Of a stretch of 64,000 nucleotides of DNA, positions 20,448 to 32,599 are shown in pieces. Source of the DNA: Avena insularis (Eukaryota; Streptophyta; Magnoliopsida; Poales; Poaceae); the NCBI GenBank assembly GCA_023614405.1, contig CM042689.1:327336305-327400304 (forward strand), given 5' to 3'. Position 1 is the stretch's first letter, and each line of letters starts with the position of its first letter. Position numbers and translations under genes: made by a program. The notes under the pieces are model-generated. The model did not search any database, had not been told where the DNA came from, and saw only the letters and a list, made by a program, of their open reading frames with translations.

Positions 20448-21717
20448 TGATACCTTCGATACAGATTACGGATGTAGTATAGCTCCTTTTCCCTAGTAGA
20501 CCTAGGTTATTGAATCCTCGAGAAGCAGAAAGCGTGGTGAAGTTACTTTTATGGACCTTCGGGAGTTTTAGAATTCTTTTAGTGTTTTACTAGACCAAAA
20601 GTTTGCGATATTTTGTTGTTGTAGATGATGGAAAGAGAGAGAGAGGGCCTGAGGCATTCAGTTTAACCTGTAGCTGTGCAAAACATTTGATGGGAATAAA
20701 AGATAATAATAAAGTATGTGTGTAATCGTTAGAGCAAGATTGTTATATGTGGGCAGTGCATCCATAACTGCTATTGCCTCCGCAACCGCTTATAGCAATA
20801 GCCTATTAGTCTCATCCATAGAAGAAGGAGATCTAATGATATGCGCCATGACATCACCGTTAATCCCAAGTAAATCCCTCACATACAGTTGTACTACCCT
20901 TTCTGTCACTGGGGTTCCCATCCTGCAGATTAGTCATTACACACTCCCTATACCTGGATCAATCCTCAGGGTCTTGGGTACCTGACAAGTCCTTAGATTG
21001 AGGCAAGAGAGGATACAATAATCATCATGTCATACAAATTAATACATGATCCCATCTATGGTAAATAACAAGCACAAACTACATGGCTAGGCCGAAGCCC
21101 TTAGCCCAAGGAGAATTACTCACACATAGAGATGAGATCAACAATCATAAACTTTGTAATGGAAATCATGAGATAGATAGTAATAGTCTTACAATGCCAC
21201 CAATTGGAGATGAAATCTACTATTACAAGTGGTGGACTATGGCTATGGTGGTGGAGAAGGGTTTTGAGATTAGATCTAGATCTATTCCTCCGGCGGCTTT
21301 CCTCCTTTTATTTCCTCACGACTCTGGCTCTCTTTTCTCATCAAGAGAGGTATCTTTATATAGGGGTCCCTTCACGGAAGTTGTTCTGTTTAACCTAGCG
21401 GTGTTGGTGGAAACTATACGGCCGGAACTATATGGCCGGAATTTTATTCCCGTTGTATAGTGGGTCGTTAAAGGTACTGGATCCTATCTACGACCCCTGG
21501 TTTCTTTGAGTTGTTGGAAATCTCGTATCTTTGACTTGAATGTTGTGATTCCCATCATCAAACGTAATTTCCTGCACATGGAAAAATAGAAAAACAAGAT
21601 TGCATACCCCTTTGATCATTAGGCATTAGTGGCAGGATTTAGAGAGATATTTCATCAAAAGTATGAAAAATATCTAGTTTAAATGTGGATGTGGATGGCT
21701 ATATTTCACGGCCATAA
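20448..21717 (-). repeat. 3' LTR of element C (1270 bp)
   Basis: It runs tgatacc...gccataa on the plus strand and pairs with 27057-28306. A TATA box (CTATATAAAG in sense) is at 21353-21362. It contains one copy of the ACTATACGGC...GTATAGT hairpin at 21412-21472. Confidence 0.9.
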
Positions 21718-23217
21718 ACCGCCCCAAGCTTAAACTTGATCGTCCTCGAGCAAGAAAACCAAAATCAAAAAGGAACTCAACATTTAAACTGAAATAACGA
21801 GATGATGATCTTACTCATGATAGGTAGTCTCATGTTTCCTCCACTTTATTAATCTGAAAAACTCAGCATATAGTGTAATGGCAAGCATATCATATAGGTT
21901 TTAATGAATCCTTATAGAGTAGCAAGCTTATTGCTAGCATGGATGATTCAAATGAGTACACTCTATTCCATGTCATGTAATCAACTCATAAGCTTGCCTT
22001 TGAACAATAAAGTATAATTATGTAAAATTGAGAGTGTGAGAGTTTTTCATGAAAAGCATATACACTAAAGTATCTCAATTCTCCCACATCAATAAATCAA
22101 GACTTTTCAAGCACTACTTTTCTATTCATTGTCCTTCAAGAATTTTAGTTCTTAAGTAATTGAGAGCATGCCAAAAAAATTAATTAGTTCATCGGACTAT
22201 GATGGACACTCGTGGAATTACCAAGGTTTTTATTCCTTTTGCATAATGATTACTCATATCAGCCAGAGGAGTGGCCCCATCTTGAACACAGCTACATGAG
22301 GATGCTAAGAATCTTACCCATTATAGCATTGTTGCTACAAATGTTTAATCAACTGATAGCCAAAATCTAGGAGTTTCCTCCATCAAGATCGTTCATAGGC
22401 TAGCGGAGTTGTTGGCATCCCATGAAGTTTGACACGCATAAATCTATATCATTCTTATGATTCACATGTCAAACTTTGGCATGCTCACAAAAACCGCTAA
22501 ACGTTAATTCAATTGAACAAATATTTTCAAAGAGGGCTATCAAGTCAATCATTATTTCCATGGTATTGAGTGTCTCTAGGAATAATCTTTCAATACTAAA
22601 CACTAAAACACCCAAGCCTTCAATTGTGAGACCTTTTCTTATTGCAATTGTTTAGCAAATTTTTAGGCAAGACTTGGTTAACTACAAGAGTTGGAACAAA
22701 ACATACTCAACTAAATACCCATGTAAACAAAATTTTACTCCAATATAAAGACTCACTCCACCAATATAATATCTTAACATTTACTACTAACTAGCATGGG
22801 TTTATCAAACTTCAAAAGTGGGGAGTCATAAGGCATACCTCTCATGATTGGTTCCACTTCTCTCTTCCCTTTTTATTAGTTCTTGGAAACTCGAAGTCGA
22901 TCACTCTCCTAAAAATATGTGAGAACAACAAGGAGAATATAAAAAAGGAAGAGGAAAAATAAAGATAAATGGAAAAATCTTTTTGTTTTTTTAAGAGAGG
23001 GAGTTAAAGAATAGAAAATTGGTGACAGAGCTTGGCTAGAAAATCTCGAAAACAAATAAAAATAACTAAAGATAAAGTGTTGGGGAAACCAAAACGAGTG
23101 CTTATAAACTCAAACTAAAAGCATAACCTCGAAATATTAAAAAGCAAACAAACGCCAAATAAATATAATGGGGAGACTTCCCCAAGCTTAGGCTTTTTCA
23201 ATCCCTTCAAATCATTG
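21718..23217 (-). other. Element C 3' noncoding region
   Basis: AT-rich, with no coding frame. The PPT module (aagcttggggcgg, preceded by tgctcgaggacgatc in sense) is next to the LTR. The same arrangement occurs in A, B and D. Confidence 0.7.
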
Positions 23218-23218
23218 T

Positions 23219-24367
23219 GGTAGCGGGAAAAAGTTGTGGCTCCAGTTCGCAAATTGAGTTGATAAATTACTAGTGGTTTCTCGGAGGTTCAGGGTGAGAT
23301 TATGCATCCCCTCCACAGTTACTCCAAGTTCTTGGAAATCTTGATATGTAGCGAATGCTGCTCTTCTTGATCAGGAACTTCTTGCTCTTCTTCTTGGTCT
23401 TCATCCTCATCCAGAATCTCCTAAGGTAGGTGTTGTTCAAACTACGCATCATATAGCAAACGTCCTTCCTTGATAGAGAAAAGACTATTAGGCAAAGGAG
23501 CGGGGTAGAGACGCCCAGCTCTAGCAATATGCAAGTAGTAACCTCCACCTCTCCTAGTAAGCATTCCACAAGCTTTTAAAGTAGAGAAAGAAACATGTCG
23601 CTCACCTAGCAATGGTTGCAACTCACCTAGGTCGACGCCCAAGGCAATGGCAAGCACGGTGACGACGCCTCCACATGTGATTGGCCCTTTGCTTTGGGAG
23701 GATTGGTGTTCCAAGTAGCTCACAAGAATTACACCCAAGTTGTTGTTGAAAGCAACTTTTGCAAGGACCAAGATGTCCTCCTCATTGAGTCTGGTAAACT
23801 CATTTCCTGCCTACAAGGTGTTAGCAATAACATAGAACAAATAGCGAATAGCAGGATGCTGAATATTCTTCCCCTTGTTAACTCTAGAGGTGAAACTCAT
23901 TCTATTATAATAATCATTCAGGGAAGGGCGCATGCCAGGCACAAATGCACGTAAAGCATTAACATCATTTAAATTAAAACAATCGCACCATTTATCAAGT
24001 GATAATGTATAATTGTTGTTCATAAGTCAGAAAGAAATCATGTCCTCTCCTTGCCATGCTTTAACGGTGCTTTTAAAGAACTTAAAAATTCAAGAGTTAA
24101 CCAGCGATAAGTAGGCGCATCTTGGAATACAAAGTTTTATAGGCCAACTCTATTACAAAGTAAATTGAAGTCATTAGAAATGCCGAGTTGATTCAATATA
24201 ATGGGGCAAGCCCACTTGGTTGTCTTCACTTCTCGGTTCTTGATCTTGTTGAAGCGATTAAGTTGGAGCTCATTGCTAAACCGTATCCCCATGCGGTCCT
24301 GAGCTACAGTGGTAGCCCAAGAAGAACTCGCGGTGGAACGTGCATGCATTTGGCTCCTTGTGTTCAT
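23219..24367 (-). pseudogene. Element C second ORF (Transposase_32-like plant transposon domain?), broken
   Basis: On the minus strand from ATG 24367: MNTRSQMHARST, then FSNELQLNRFNKIKNREV and TKWACPIILNQLGI. After stops and frameshifts come YYNRMSFTSRVNKGKN, YLFYVIANTL, LHIARAGRLYPAPLPNSLFS and an acidic tail. It is collinear with the better-preserved ORF at 45766-46995 of element D. It sits between gag-PR and the 3' LTR, where Athila elements carry an extra ORF. I suspect the 'putative plant transposon protein' domain family, but only by position and general look. At least four stops or shifts. Confidence 0.6.
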
Positions 24368-24740
24368 CTTCTAAAACAATAAGAAATACAAAAATAAAAC
24401 CTTTTGATCCAATAGTAATAAACATAACATATTCCTCATCATAGCACACTAAAGAATCTCCTCAAAATAATAATCTAGGCAAGAGAAACATGACAATTAG
24501 TTCAAAAGAGGTTTCACCTAATATTGATAATAACAATAGATCACAGATGAATTTGCAAAAAGTAACTAGAGGATCGGAGGAGAAACATACCGTAGATCAC
24601 TTGTGTGCAAGGAAATCGAACGAAATTGAGTAGAGATAAAGATCTCTTGAGGTGTTGAGAGAGTTTGGAGGTAGAAGAGAGAAATAGGATGGAAGTTTTG
24701 GTGTTAGGGATACCTTCATGTGGAGTTTTTGTGGTTGCAA

Positions 24741-25010
24741 AAACTATACGGCCAAAACTATACAACCAGAACATCTATTCCCGCCGTATAGTTGGTCTAA
24801 CAGTAAAATGTTAGGGTTTCTTTACGGTTTCTTCCCGGCGGCGCAGACTATACGGCCAGAACCATATGGACGGGATTTTTATCCCTGCCGTATAGTTGGT
24901 CGTTAAACATACTATACCTGGAAAAGAAAGTTGACGAAGGCATTGATATCTATACAGCCGGAACTATATGGCTGGATTTTTTTATTCCCGCCGTATAGTT
25001 GGTCGTTAAA
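24741..25010 (-). repeat. Array of three long hairpins in element C
   Basis: Three copies (about 24741-24800, 24846-24906, 24949-25010; period about 104 bp) of a unit with left arm actatacggc and right arm gccgtatagt, the last two ending in ggtcgttaaa. The same unit occurs once in each LTR (21412-21472 and 28015-28061). Confidence 0.85.
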
Positions 25011-25320
25011 CCTACCGGAGTCATCAAAATTTACCCGTTTCTTCGAGAATTCTCTATTAACCCCAAACTTAGCGAAACTCCATGTTTTGACAGAAAAATG
25101 ATAGCTTAAAGTTTCGACCAACAAAAACATGTATAAAACAGGTATTTTAGTACCAACGAACTTCTCCTCCTCCACTCGAGTTTTCTAGCACTCTTTATTC
25201 ATTATGAAACTTAAACTAAAACTTAAAAATTTACTCGAACCTTTATTTCACATGGGTTGCCTCCCATGAAGTGCTCTTTTATGGTCAATACCTTAACCAT
25301 GATGTTGCTCACTTAGGCCA
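25011..25320 (-). other. Element C spacer with conserved ORF-proximal hairpin
   Basis: No gene. catgggttgcctcccatg at 25251-25268 forms the stem CATGGG/CCCATG around a six-base loop, shortly downstream (in sense) of the protease region. Confidence 0.7.
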
Positions 25321-26893
25321 AATGAGTGGAACACCAACTCCAAAATAATTGGCCTTCAAAGTGATGGCATCCTTCTCATCATGTATGGCTTTCTTCTTCC
25401 TGGGAAAATGAACAACAAAAGTATACCGCGAAGGCAATTGAAGCTTCATGTTCCCTTCATGTAGATTAATCAAAGCCTTAATATTTTTTAGGAATGGGGG
25501 CCTAATATGATAGGAGGAGTAGCATGTTCAGGCATGTCAACAATAACAAAATTAATAAGAGCGGGATAGCCTTTAATGTATACTAAAGCATTCTATTTAA
25601 TTCCTACAACTTGTTTATAGGTAGAATCTGCTAAATGTAATTTTAATTTAATGATTTCAAAAGAGCCAAGATTTAACTTATCAAAAAGACTTTTTGAAAT
25701 TGTTGAAACACTTGCACCTAAATCACAGAGTGCAGCTATCTCATTAGTCCCAATTTTAATTTTAATAGTAGGCTCAAATATGGTAGTTTTTTTTAGCAAT
25801 TTTCTTATATTCATCCTCAAGCTCACGTACCTTTATTTCTACCTGATTAATGAAACGCTGATACATAGCTTTATCATTTCCTTCACTTTCGAGAATCTTG
25901 ATATTGATCCTTTTCACAAGATCTTCAACCGTGTAATTTGGTGAAGGGGCATTGCTATAGTCAAGTTCTTCAGGCTCCTCCCTATGGATTCTTATCATCT
26001 TGAGGTCTTCAATCGGATTGGGCTCAGCTTTACCTACAAATTTAGCTAGAATGAGAGTTTGACTATTGGTTATCTTACCTAGTTGTGCCTCAATAATCCT
26101 TGTTCTTTCTTGGAGGGCTTGCAAATCATTCCTCAAACTCACAGCTTGGTTAGACAATTTTCCAAGCATATTATCATGGTTTTCCGTTATCTTAATAAGG
26201 ATATTATTTTGCTCATTTTGCGAGTCCATAAAGGACTTAAGTGTTTCTTGGAGACTACGATTACTTGATTCAATATTATTATTAGAGTTACCTGCAAGGC
26301 TAGAATAATGTTTTTAGAAATTTGGATTATATTTCTTATTCCATGCAGGGTTATAATCATTACGAGCTATGAAGTCTATTTCTTCAATATTTGATTCTGG
26401 GACAACTCTTACCTGGGTTTCCTTACCCTTGACGGCTAATATGAGCTCATCCAGCTTAGCAGTGAGTTCTTCATTTTCATGCGATGTGACGGAATTCACC
26501 TTCTTTGTGTTTGATCTTTCCACATGCCACTGGGCATGGTTGTCTTGCATATTGTCTAGCAGCTGCTTTGCTTCGGCAATTTGTTTGTCCATGAATGTTC
26601 CTATAGCTACAGTATCAAGCATAGACTTAGACACATGGTTAAGAGCATTATAAAATAAGTGGATAATTAACCAATCTTCTATCCCATGGCTGGGACAGTT
26701 TCTCATGCATTCTTTCATTCTCTCCCAAGCAAGCGCTAGTGGATCACGCTCTTCCTGTCTAAAACTAGTAATATTTGATCTTAGTTGCATAGTCTTTGCA
26801 GGTGCGAAAAATTTAGTCATAAATAAAGAAGTACATTCCACCCATGATGCAATAGTATTTCTTGGCAAAGCTAGCAACCATTCTTTTGCTCTT
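25321..26893 (-). pseudogene. Element C gag-protease, 5'-truncated
   Basis: Minus strand. The gag core is RAKEWLLALPRNTIASW, then WERMKECMRNCPSHGIEDW, QWHVERSNTKK and an NPAWNKKYNPNF segment ending at a TAA (26314-26316). The frame continues in register with MDSQNEQNNILIKITENHDN, ELDYSNAPSPNYTVEDLV and a coiled region. A shift at an A-run near 25795 leads into the protease CDLGASVSTISKSLFDKL and a degenerate ILG motif. The first third of gag (everything before GRAKEWLL) is missing: at 26893/26894 the sequence switches abruptly to copia. The continuous frame that joins the two is a chimera, not a gene. Confidence 0.85.
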
Positions 26894-27056
26894 CCTTTGG
26901 TGAAAATGTCGGCAGACTGAGAGCTGGTGGGAACATGTAGTACACGAGCCTCTCCAAGAGCAACACGATCCCGAACGAAGTGAAGATCAATCTCAATATG
27001 CTTGGTATGCTGATGTTGCACTAGGTTCGTGGAGAGGTAAGTGGCCGAGATGTTAT
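26894..27056 (-). repeat. Duplicated 163-bp copia RNase H tail fused to the element C gag
   Basis: This block matches 20285-20447 base for base apart from scattered substitutions, with identical length. Like the other copy it directly abuts the start of an LTR of C. Its outer edge joins C gag at a short microhomology (cttcctttgg versus the expected gag sequence gctctgcct...). It occupies the place of the PBS and leader of element C. Confidence 0.92.
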
Positions 27057-28306
27057 TGATACCTTCGATCCGGATTACAGATGTAATATAGCTCTTTTTC
27101 CCTAGTAGACCTAGGTTATCGAATCCTCGGGAAGCAGAAAGCATGGTGGAGTTACTTTAACGGACCTTCAGGAGTTTTAGAATTCTTTTAGTGTTTTACC
27201 GGACCAAGAGTTTGCGATATTTTGTTGTTGTCAATGATGGAGAGAGAGGGCCTGAGGCGTTCGGTTTCACCTGTAGCCGTGCAAAACATCTAATGGGAAT
27301 AAATATAATAATAAAGTATGCATGTAATCGTTAGAGCAAGATAATTATATGTGGGCAGTGCATTTGTAACTGCTATTGCCTCTGCAACCGCTTATAGCAA
27401 TAGCCTATTAGTATCATCCATAGAATAAAGAGATCTAATGATATGCATCATGACATCACCGTTAATCCCAAGTAAATCCCTCACATATAGTTGTACTACC
27501 CTTTCTGTCACTGGGGTTCCCATCCTGCAGATTAGTCATTACACACTCCCTATACCTGGATCAATCCTCGGGGTCTTGGGGTACCTGACAAGTCCTTAGA
27601 TTGAGGCAAGAGAGGATACAATAATCATCATGTCATACAAACTAATACATGATCCCATCTATAATAAATAACATGCACAAACTACATGGCTAGGCCGAAG
27701 CCCTTAGTCCAAGAAGAATTACTCACACATAGAGATGAGATCAACAATCATAAACATTGTAATGGAAATCATGAGATAGATAGTAATAGTCTTACAATGT
27801 CGCCAATTGGAGATGAGATCTACTATTACAAGTGGTGGACTATGGCTATGGTAGTGGAGAAGAGTTTTGAGATTAGATCTAGATTTATTCCTCCGGTGGC
27901 TTTCCTCCTTTGCTTTCCTCTCGACTCTGGCTCTCTTTTCTCGTCATGATAGGTCACTTTATATAGGGGTCCCTTCACGAAAGTTGTTCTATTTGACCTA
28001 GCGGTGCCGGTGGAAACTATACGGCCGGAGTTTTATTCCTGCCGTATAGTTGGTCGTTAAAGGTACTGGATCCTCTCCACGACCCCTGGTTTCTTTGAGT
28101 TGTTGGAAATCTCATACCTTTGACTTTAATGTTGTGATTCCCATCATCAAACGTCATTTCCTGCCCAGGGAAAAATAGAAAGACATGATTGAATACCTCT
28201 TTGATCATTAGGCATTAGTGGCAGGATTTACAGAGATATTTCATCAAAAGTATGAAAAATATCTAGTTTAAATGTGGACGTGGATGGCTATATTTCACAG
28301 CCATCA
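27057..28306 (-). repeat. 5' (or recombinant) LTR of element C (1250 bp)
   Basis: It runs tgatacc...gccatca on the plus strand and is followed by the gttat TSD and the remaining copia. A TATA box is near 27954-27963. Given the abnormal left junction, this copy may derive from a solo LTR. Confidence 0.9.
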
Positions 28307-28311
28307 GTTAT

Positions 28312-29640
28312 CACAGTAGACCACTGTAGCCTTGGATGGAGGTTGGTGCAGCTCGGTCCGAAGTTGATGTAGCCAAATAGATTCAGCTACATAGTTTGCA
28401 ACAACACGATATTCAACTTCGACACTGGATCTTGAGACTGTTTGCTATCGTTTGGAGGACCAGGAGACGAGGTTTTTGCCTAGAAGAACACAAAAACCAG
28501 ATGTAGATTGCGTGTGTCAGGACATCCTGCCCAATCAGCATCGGACTATGCCACTAACTCAGATGAGGAACCAACATAGAGCTGGAGACCAAGATGAGCA
28601 GTACCCTGGACGCAGCGTAATATCCTTTTGACAAGCTGTAGGTGAGAATCGCGGGGATCATGCATGAATAATCAAACCTGCTGGACAGCGTATGAGAGAT
28701 CTGGCCTGGTCAGTGTGAAATACTGTAGGGCGCCGACAATACTGCGGTAATGCGAGGGATCAGACACCGATGGACCGCCCTGGGCGGACAATTTGCACTT
28801 GGTGTCAATAGGAGTAGAAATCAGGTTGTAGTTGAGCATGTTAGCCCTCTCCAAAAGATCCATGGCATACTGCTGTTGAGAGATAAATAACCCATTTGAA
28901 GTGCGATGGACGTTTACACCAAGAAAATAGTGAAGAGCTCCAAGATCACTCATAGCAAATTCAGAATTCAGGGAGGCAATGATATGCTGAAGAAGCATTG
29001 TGGAGCTGGCAGTAAGGATGATATCATCCACATATAAGAGCAGGTAAGCAGTTTCCTTGGCAGAGTGGTAGATGAAGAGGGAGGAATAACTCTTCGAGCT
29101 AATGAACCCAAGGCTGTGAAGGTAAGCAACAAACCGAAGGAACCAGGTGTGAGGTGCCTATTTCAGACCATAGAGAGATTTCTTGAGCTTGCAAACATGT
29201 GTAGGGTTAGCAGAATCAACAAATCCAGCCGGTTGAGTGTAGTACACAGTTTCAGCAAGTTCATCGTGCAAAAAGGCATTCTTCACGTCCAGTTGATGAA
29301 TAGGCCATGAGCTCGAGGTAGCAATGCTAAGGACCACACGAATGGTAGAAGGTTTCACAACCGGACTAAAAGCTTCTCCATAATCAACACCCTCTTGTTG
29401 AGTAAATCCTTGTAGGACCCAGCGATCCTTGTACCAAGAAAGATAGCCATCGGGGTTCAGTTTGTGATGAAATATCCACTTTACAATAACCACATTGACA
29501 CTTGTAGGACAAGGAACCAGATACCAAGTGTCATTCCAAATTAGAGCATCAAATTCATCACACATAGCATCGTGCCAATGGTTGTCTTTAAGTGTTGTAC
29601 GGTATGACGAAGTGATAGGGGGAATATCAGCGGAAGCAGA
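28312..29640 (-). pseudogene. Copia reverse transcriptase and RNase H N-terminal part
   Basis: Minus strand. The RT starts DALIWNDTWYLVPCP, then VKWIFHHKLNPDG, FTQQEGVDYGEAFSPVVKP, HQLDVKNAFLHDEL, CKLKKSLYGLK and the catalytic YVDDIILTASS near 29020-29055. It continues through MSDLGALHYFLGV and ADWAGCPDTR to the RNase H segment that breaks at the CDN motif where C inserted. It copies element RNA into DNA in active relatives. Two or more stops (just after SLYGLK and in the RNase H) make it inactive. Confidence 0.88.
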
Positions 29641-31322
29641 TAAGTTAAAGTGTTATTTAGGCATTAAATAGCCTATTTTGGAGCGGGTGTGCATCCGGTG
29701 TGCATTAGTGGGTGGAGTTACTAGGACGACACGGGGAGGCGGTACCGGCGGACGTGGCAGGCTAGGAGTGGAGGATGGTGGGGTGGCGGTTGGTGGAGTG
29801 GTGCACAAGGCGCATGCTGCTGGTGGTGATGTCGGTGAGTTGGGCGTTGTCGGAGCCTAGGGCGGGAGTGGCAGGTGGCAAGGGGGACATGGAGGTAGGT
29901 GGCAGGTATAGGGGTTAGGTGTCGGATTTTGGTTGGTTGGCAATGATTGGGCGCAGGGGTCGAGGAGGATTGCACTAGGATCCGGTGTAGGTGGAGGATT
30001 GTCTGTGGAAGCTCGTGGTGTGAGGCTGGTTGTGCCGGATGTGTAGGGAAAAGAATTTTCATCGAAAAATACGTGTCGAGAGATGATAATTTTTCTTGTG
30101 GAGAGATCAAAGCACTGGTACCCTTTGTGTTCCCGTGGATAACCAAGAAGAACGCAACGTTTGAAACGTGGGGATACTTTATGGTCAACGAAGTGTGAGA
30201 GATTGGGGAAGCATAAACAACCGAAGGTACGAAGGTGATCATATATGGGATGGACACCGTAAATAAGAAAGTAGGGACCAAAGTTTCCGATGACGCGGTA
30301 TGGTCTAATGTTAAGGAGATGATTGGTAGTGTTAACAACTTCTACCCAGAAGGTTGGTTGTAATTTGGATTGGAAGAGGAGGGTTCGAACGACGTCGTTG
30401 GTGGTGCGGATCATGTGCTCGGCACAGCCGTTTTGTGGTGATGTATAGGGACAGGAGAGGCGAAGTGAGACACCATGGGAGGATAGGTGTGTGCGTAAAG
30501 TTGTGGTGACAATTCTCCATCGTTATTACATTAAAGGTAGCGTATGGTTGTTTGAAATTGAGTTACTACGAAGGAAAAGAAACGTATAAGAGTATCACAA
30601 GTGTGAGATTTTTATCTTAGAGGAAACACCCAGGAAAAATACGAGAAATCATCGAGAATTACTAAGTAATATTTGTAGCCGGAATAGCTAAAAACATGGG
30701 ACGTCCATAAATCACAATGAATAAGATCAAACGGAGATGAAGCATGGGAGTGTGAAGTAGCAGAAGGTAATTTTGTGTGTTTCCCTAACTGGCAGGCATC
30801 ACACAAAGTTTGAGATGTTGCACTTTTATTACAACTCAAAAGAAATTCTAAAGGTAAATGCAACATGGCAGAGGAGCTGGGGTGGCCGAGACATCGATGC
30901 CAGAGATCGGTGGTGACAGCAAGGGCAGTGGTGGTGGTGGCACCCTGATCGCCGAAGAATCGGTAGAGGTCGCCGAAGCTATTGGAGCGCATGAGGACCC
31001 TCCTGGTGAAAAGATCCTTCAAGGAAAAGCTGAAAGGGTCAAATTCAATGGAACAATTATTATCACAAACAAATTTATGAGTGGCACAAAGATTTTGGAT
31101 GATGGATGGAGAAATAAGGACATCATTGAGAACAAAGGGGCGAGGTGTGGGGTGAGCAGTACCAGTAGCAACAACAGGAAGATGAGAACCGTTACCAACG
31201 ATAATATGGTGAGAATTAATGCCTAAAGGGGAATAAGATGGGGTCAATATACCTTGGTTGCCGGTGGCATGAGAGGTGGTGCCGGAGTCCATGATCCAGT
31301 TTTGTCCTGGCTGAGGGAACAC
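29641..31322 (-). pseudogene. Copia protease, GAG-pre-integrase and integrase
   Basis: Minus strand from 31322: WIMDSGTTSHATG is the copia aspartic protease motif. LWHRCLGHPSS and CDACQLGKHTKLP form the HHCC zinc-binding region. DLIHCDLWTSH and YYLVILDDFS start the DDE core. After damage at about 30420-30610 the end of the core reads NGCAEHMIRTTNDVVRTLLF, then TFGCLCFPNLSHF and a LLGYPREHKGYQCFD tail. The linker toward RT (29641-29860) is Pro/His-rich. In active copies the integrase inserts the element cDNA. Confidence 0.87.
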
Positions 31323-32565
31323 AACACCGTAGCTCGGAGCAGACTGGTAGAGGGCAATGCAGTCCCATGACGGTGGTGGTGCGGGCTAGGGTGCGGGTGG
31401 TGGAGCAGGTGTGTGAATCAGTGGGTAAGCTTGGGTTGGCATGCCAGGACGCAGACCGAGGACACCAGAAGAGTTCGACGGTATCCAAGGAGAGCGTGGC
31501 GGGAACGGTGTCGCCATAGGTGCAAAGTATCCGAGCCAGGGCTGTTGCTTTTGGCCCCTACCACGTCCGGCCGAGTAGGCCTGCTGCTGGGCTCCATCGC
31601 AGCCACGGCCACCGCCTTGCTGTTGTGCTCCACCATGGTCTCCTTATTGATTGTGTTGGCCGTACTGAAATCCAGGAATATGGTTCCGGCCGCGGTAATT
31701 GCCGGTGTTGGTGATGGGGGTGCCACAACCGCCTGTCTAGATGACAAGCACCTGGGCACCGACAAGTTGGGAGGTGGCATCGACCTTGGCACGCTGAATA
31801 CGAGAGCATGCATCAGCTAAGGAGGGCACCACGGTCTTGAGGATATCGTCATGTATCTTATACTGATCACCCAGGCCGTTGATGAATTGTAGGGTGAGAT
31901 TGTGGTTGTCAACAGGGCGGCCGATCACAGTGAGATCATCCGCGATCTGCTGCATTTTGCTGGCATAGGTGGCGATCGGGAGATTGCCATGGGGGGTGCT
32001 ACGGAATGCCTTGCTGAGGAAGAGGTAGTGCAAAGCCTCGTTGTCTAGGAAGAAGCGCATGATGTGTGTCCAGGTAGAGCAGGCTCGACCGTCGGAGTCA
32101 GAGACGAGGAGGTAGAGGTCCTAGCTCAAGGTTCCCATGAACCACAAGGAGATGTGGATGTCCATAGCAATCCAGAGATCGTCGGGGGAGGCAGGTGCCG
32201 CGCATATGGTGGTGTGATCCATACCCTTGTACATGGTGAGGAGGAAGGTGATGGTATGCCTCCACTTTGAGAAGTTTTCGCGAGAGGAGTTAACCTGGAA
32301 CTTGATGTAGTTATGGATGTGGATGCCTAGGATTGGATGTGAGGTGGGTATGGCAGCGCCGAGAAGGTAAAGGATGTCGACGCATAGGTGGTGTTGACGA
32401 TCGGCAGATTGGCCATGAGGGTTTGGAGGTATAGGAATAGGTGGGTAGGGAAGTGGTGATCGGGAGTTTGCCAGAGACGTTGGGGGTAGCAGGAGAGCCA
32501 GAGGCGTTGATGGTAGCATGAGGTATGGTGGTGGTGGGTGGGTTGGAGGTCACCATGGGTGGTGC
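31323..32565 (-). pseudogene. Copia gag
   Basis: Minus strand. The start near MVTSNPPTTTIPHATI is followed, after a shift, by HIHNYIKFQVNSSRENFSKW and TMYKGMDH, the UBN2/Retrotran_gag_2 signature. MRFFLDNEALHYLFLSKAF, YASKMQQIADDLTVIGRPV and LQFINGLGDQY follow in frame after a stop at 32121. The C-terminal part is Gln/Gly/Pro-rich without a clear CCHC knuckle. At least one frameshift and two stops. Confidence 0.82.
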
Positions 32566-32587
32566 CGCACGGAGGGAGGCGCGCCTG

Positions 32588-32599
32588 GCTCTGATACCA
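32588..32599 (-). promoter_or_regulatory. Primer-binding site of the copia element (initiator Met tRNA)
   Basis: In sense orientation TGGTATCAGAGC directly follows the 5' LTR. It is the standard copia PBS complementary to tRNA-iMet. Confidence 0.95.

Larger units (their letters stand above)
20448..28306 (-). mobile_element. Element C: non-autonomous Athila-like gypsy with an aberrant 5' junction, nested in the copia
   Basis: LTRs lie at 20448-21717 (3') and 27057-28306 (5') with the perfect 5-bp TSD gttat at 20443-20447 and 28307-28311. In sense orientation the order is 5' LTR, then unexpectedly 163 bp of host copia sequence in place of the PBS and leader, a 5'-truncated gag, protease, hairpin array, a second ORF, a 3' noncoding region, PPT (AAGCTTGGGGCGG) and 3' LTR. 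There is no RT, RNase H or integrase. The missing leader and the copia fragment are best explained by illegitimate recombination after insertion. Confidence 0.9.

Noticed and set aside
26314..27144. A 276-codon minus-strand ORF that looks like a novel protein
   Set aside because: It is a chance read-through of the junction between duplicated copia RNase H sequence and truncated gypsy gag, plus some LTR sequence at its start.
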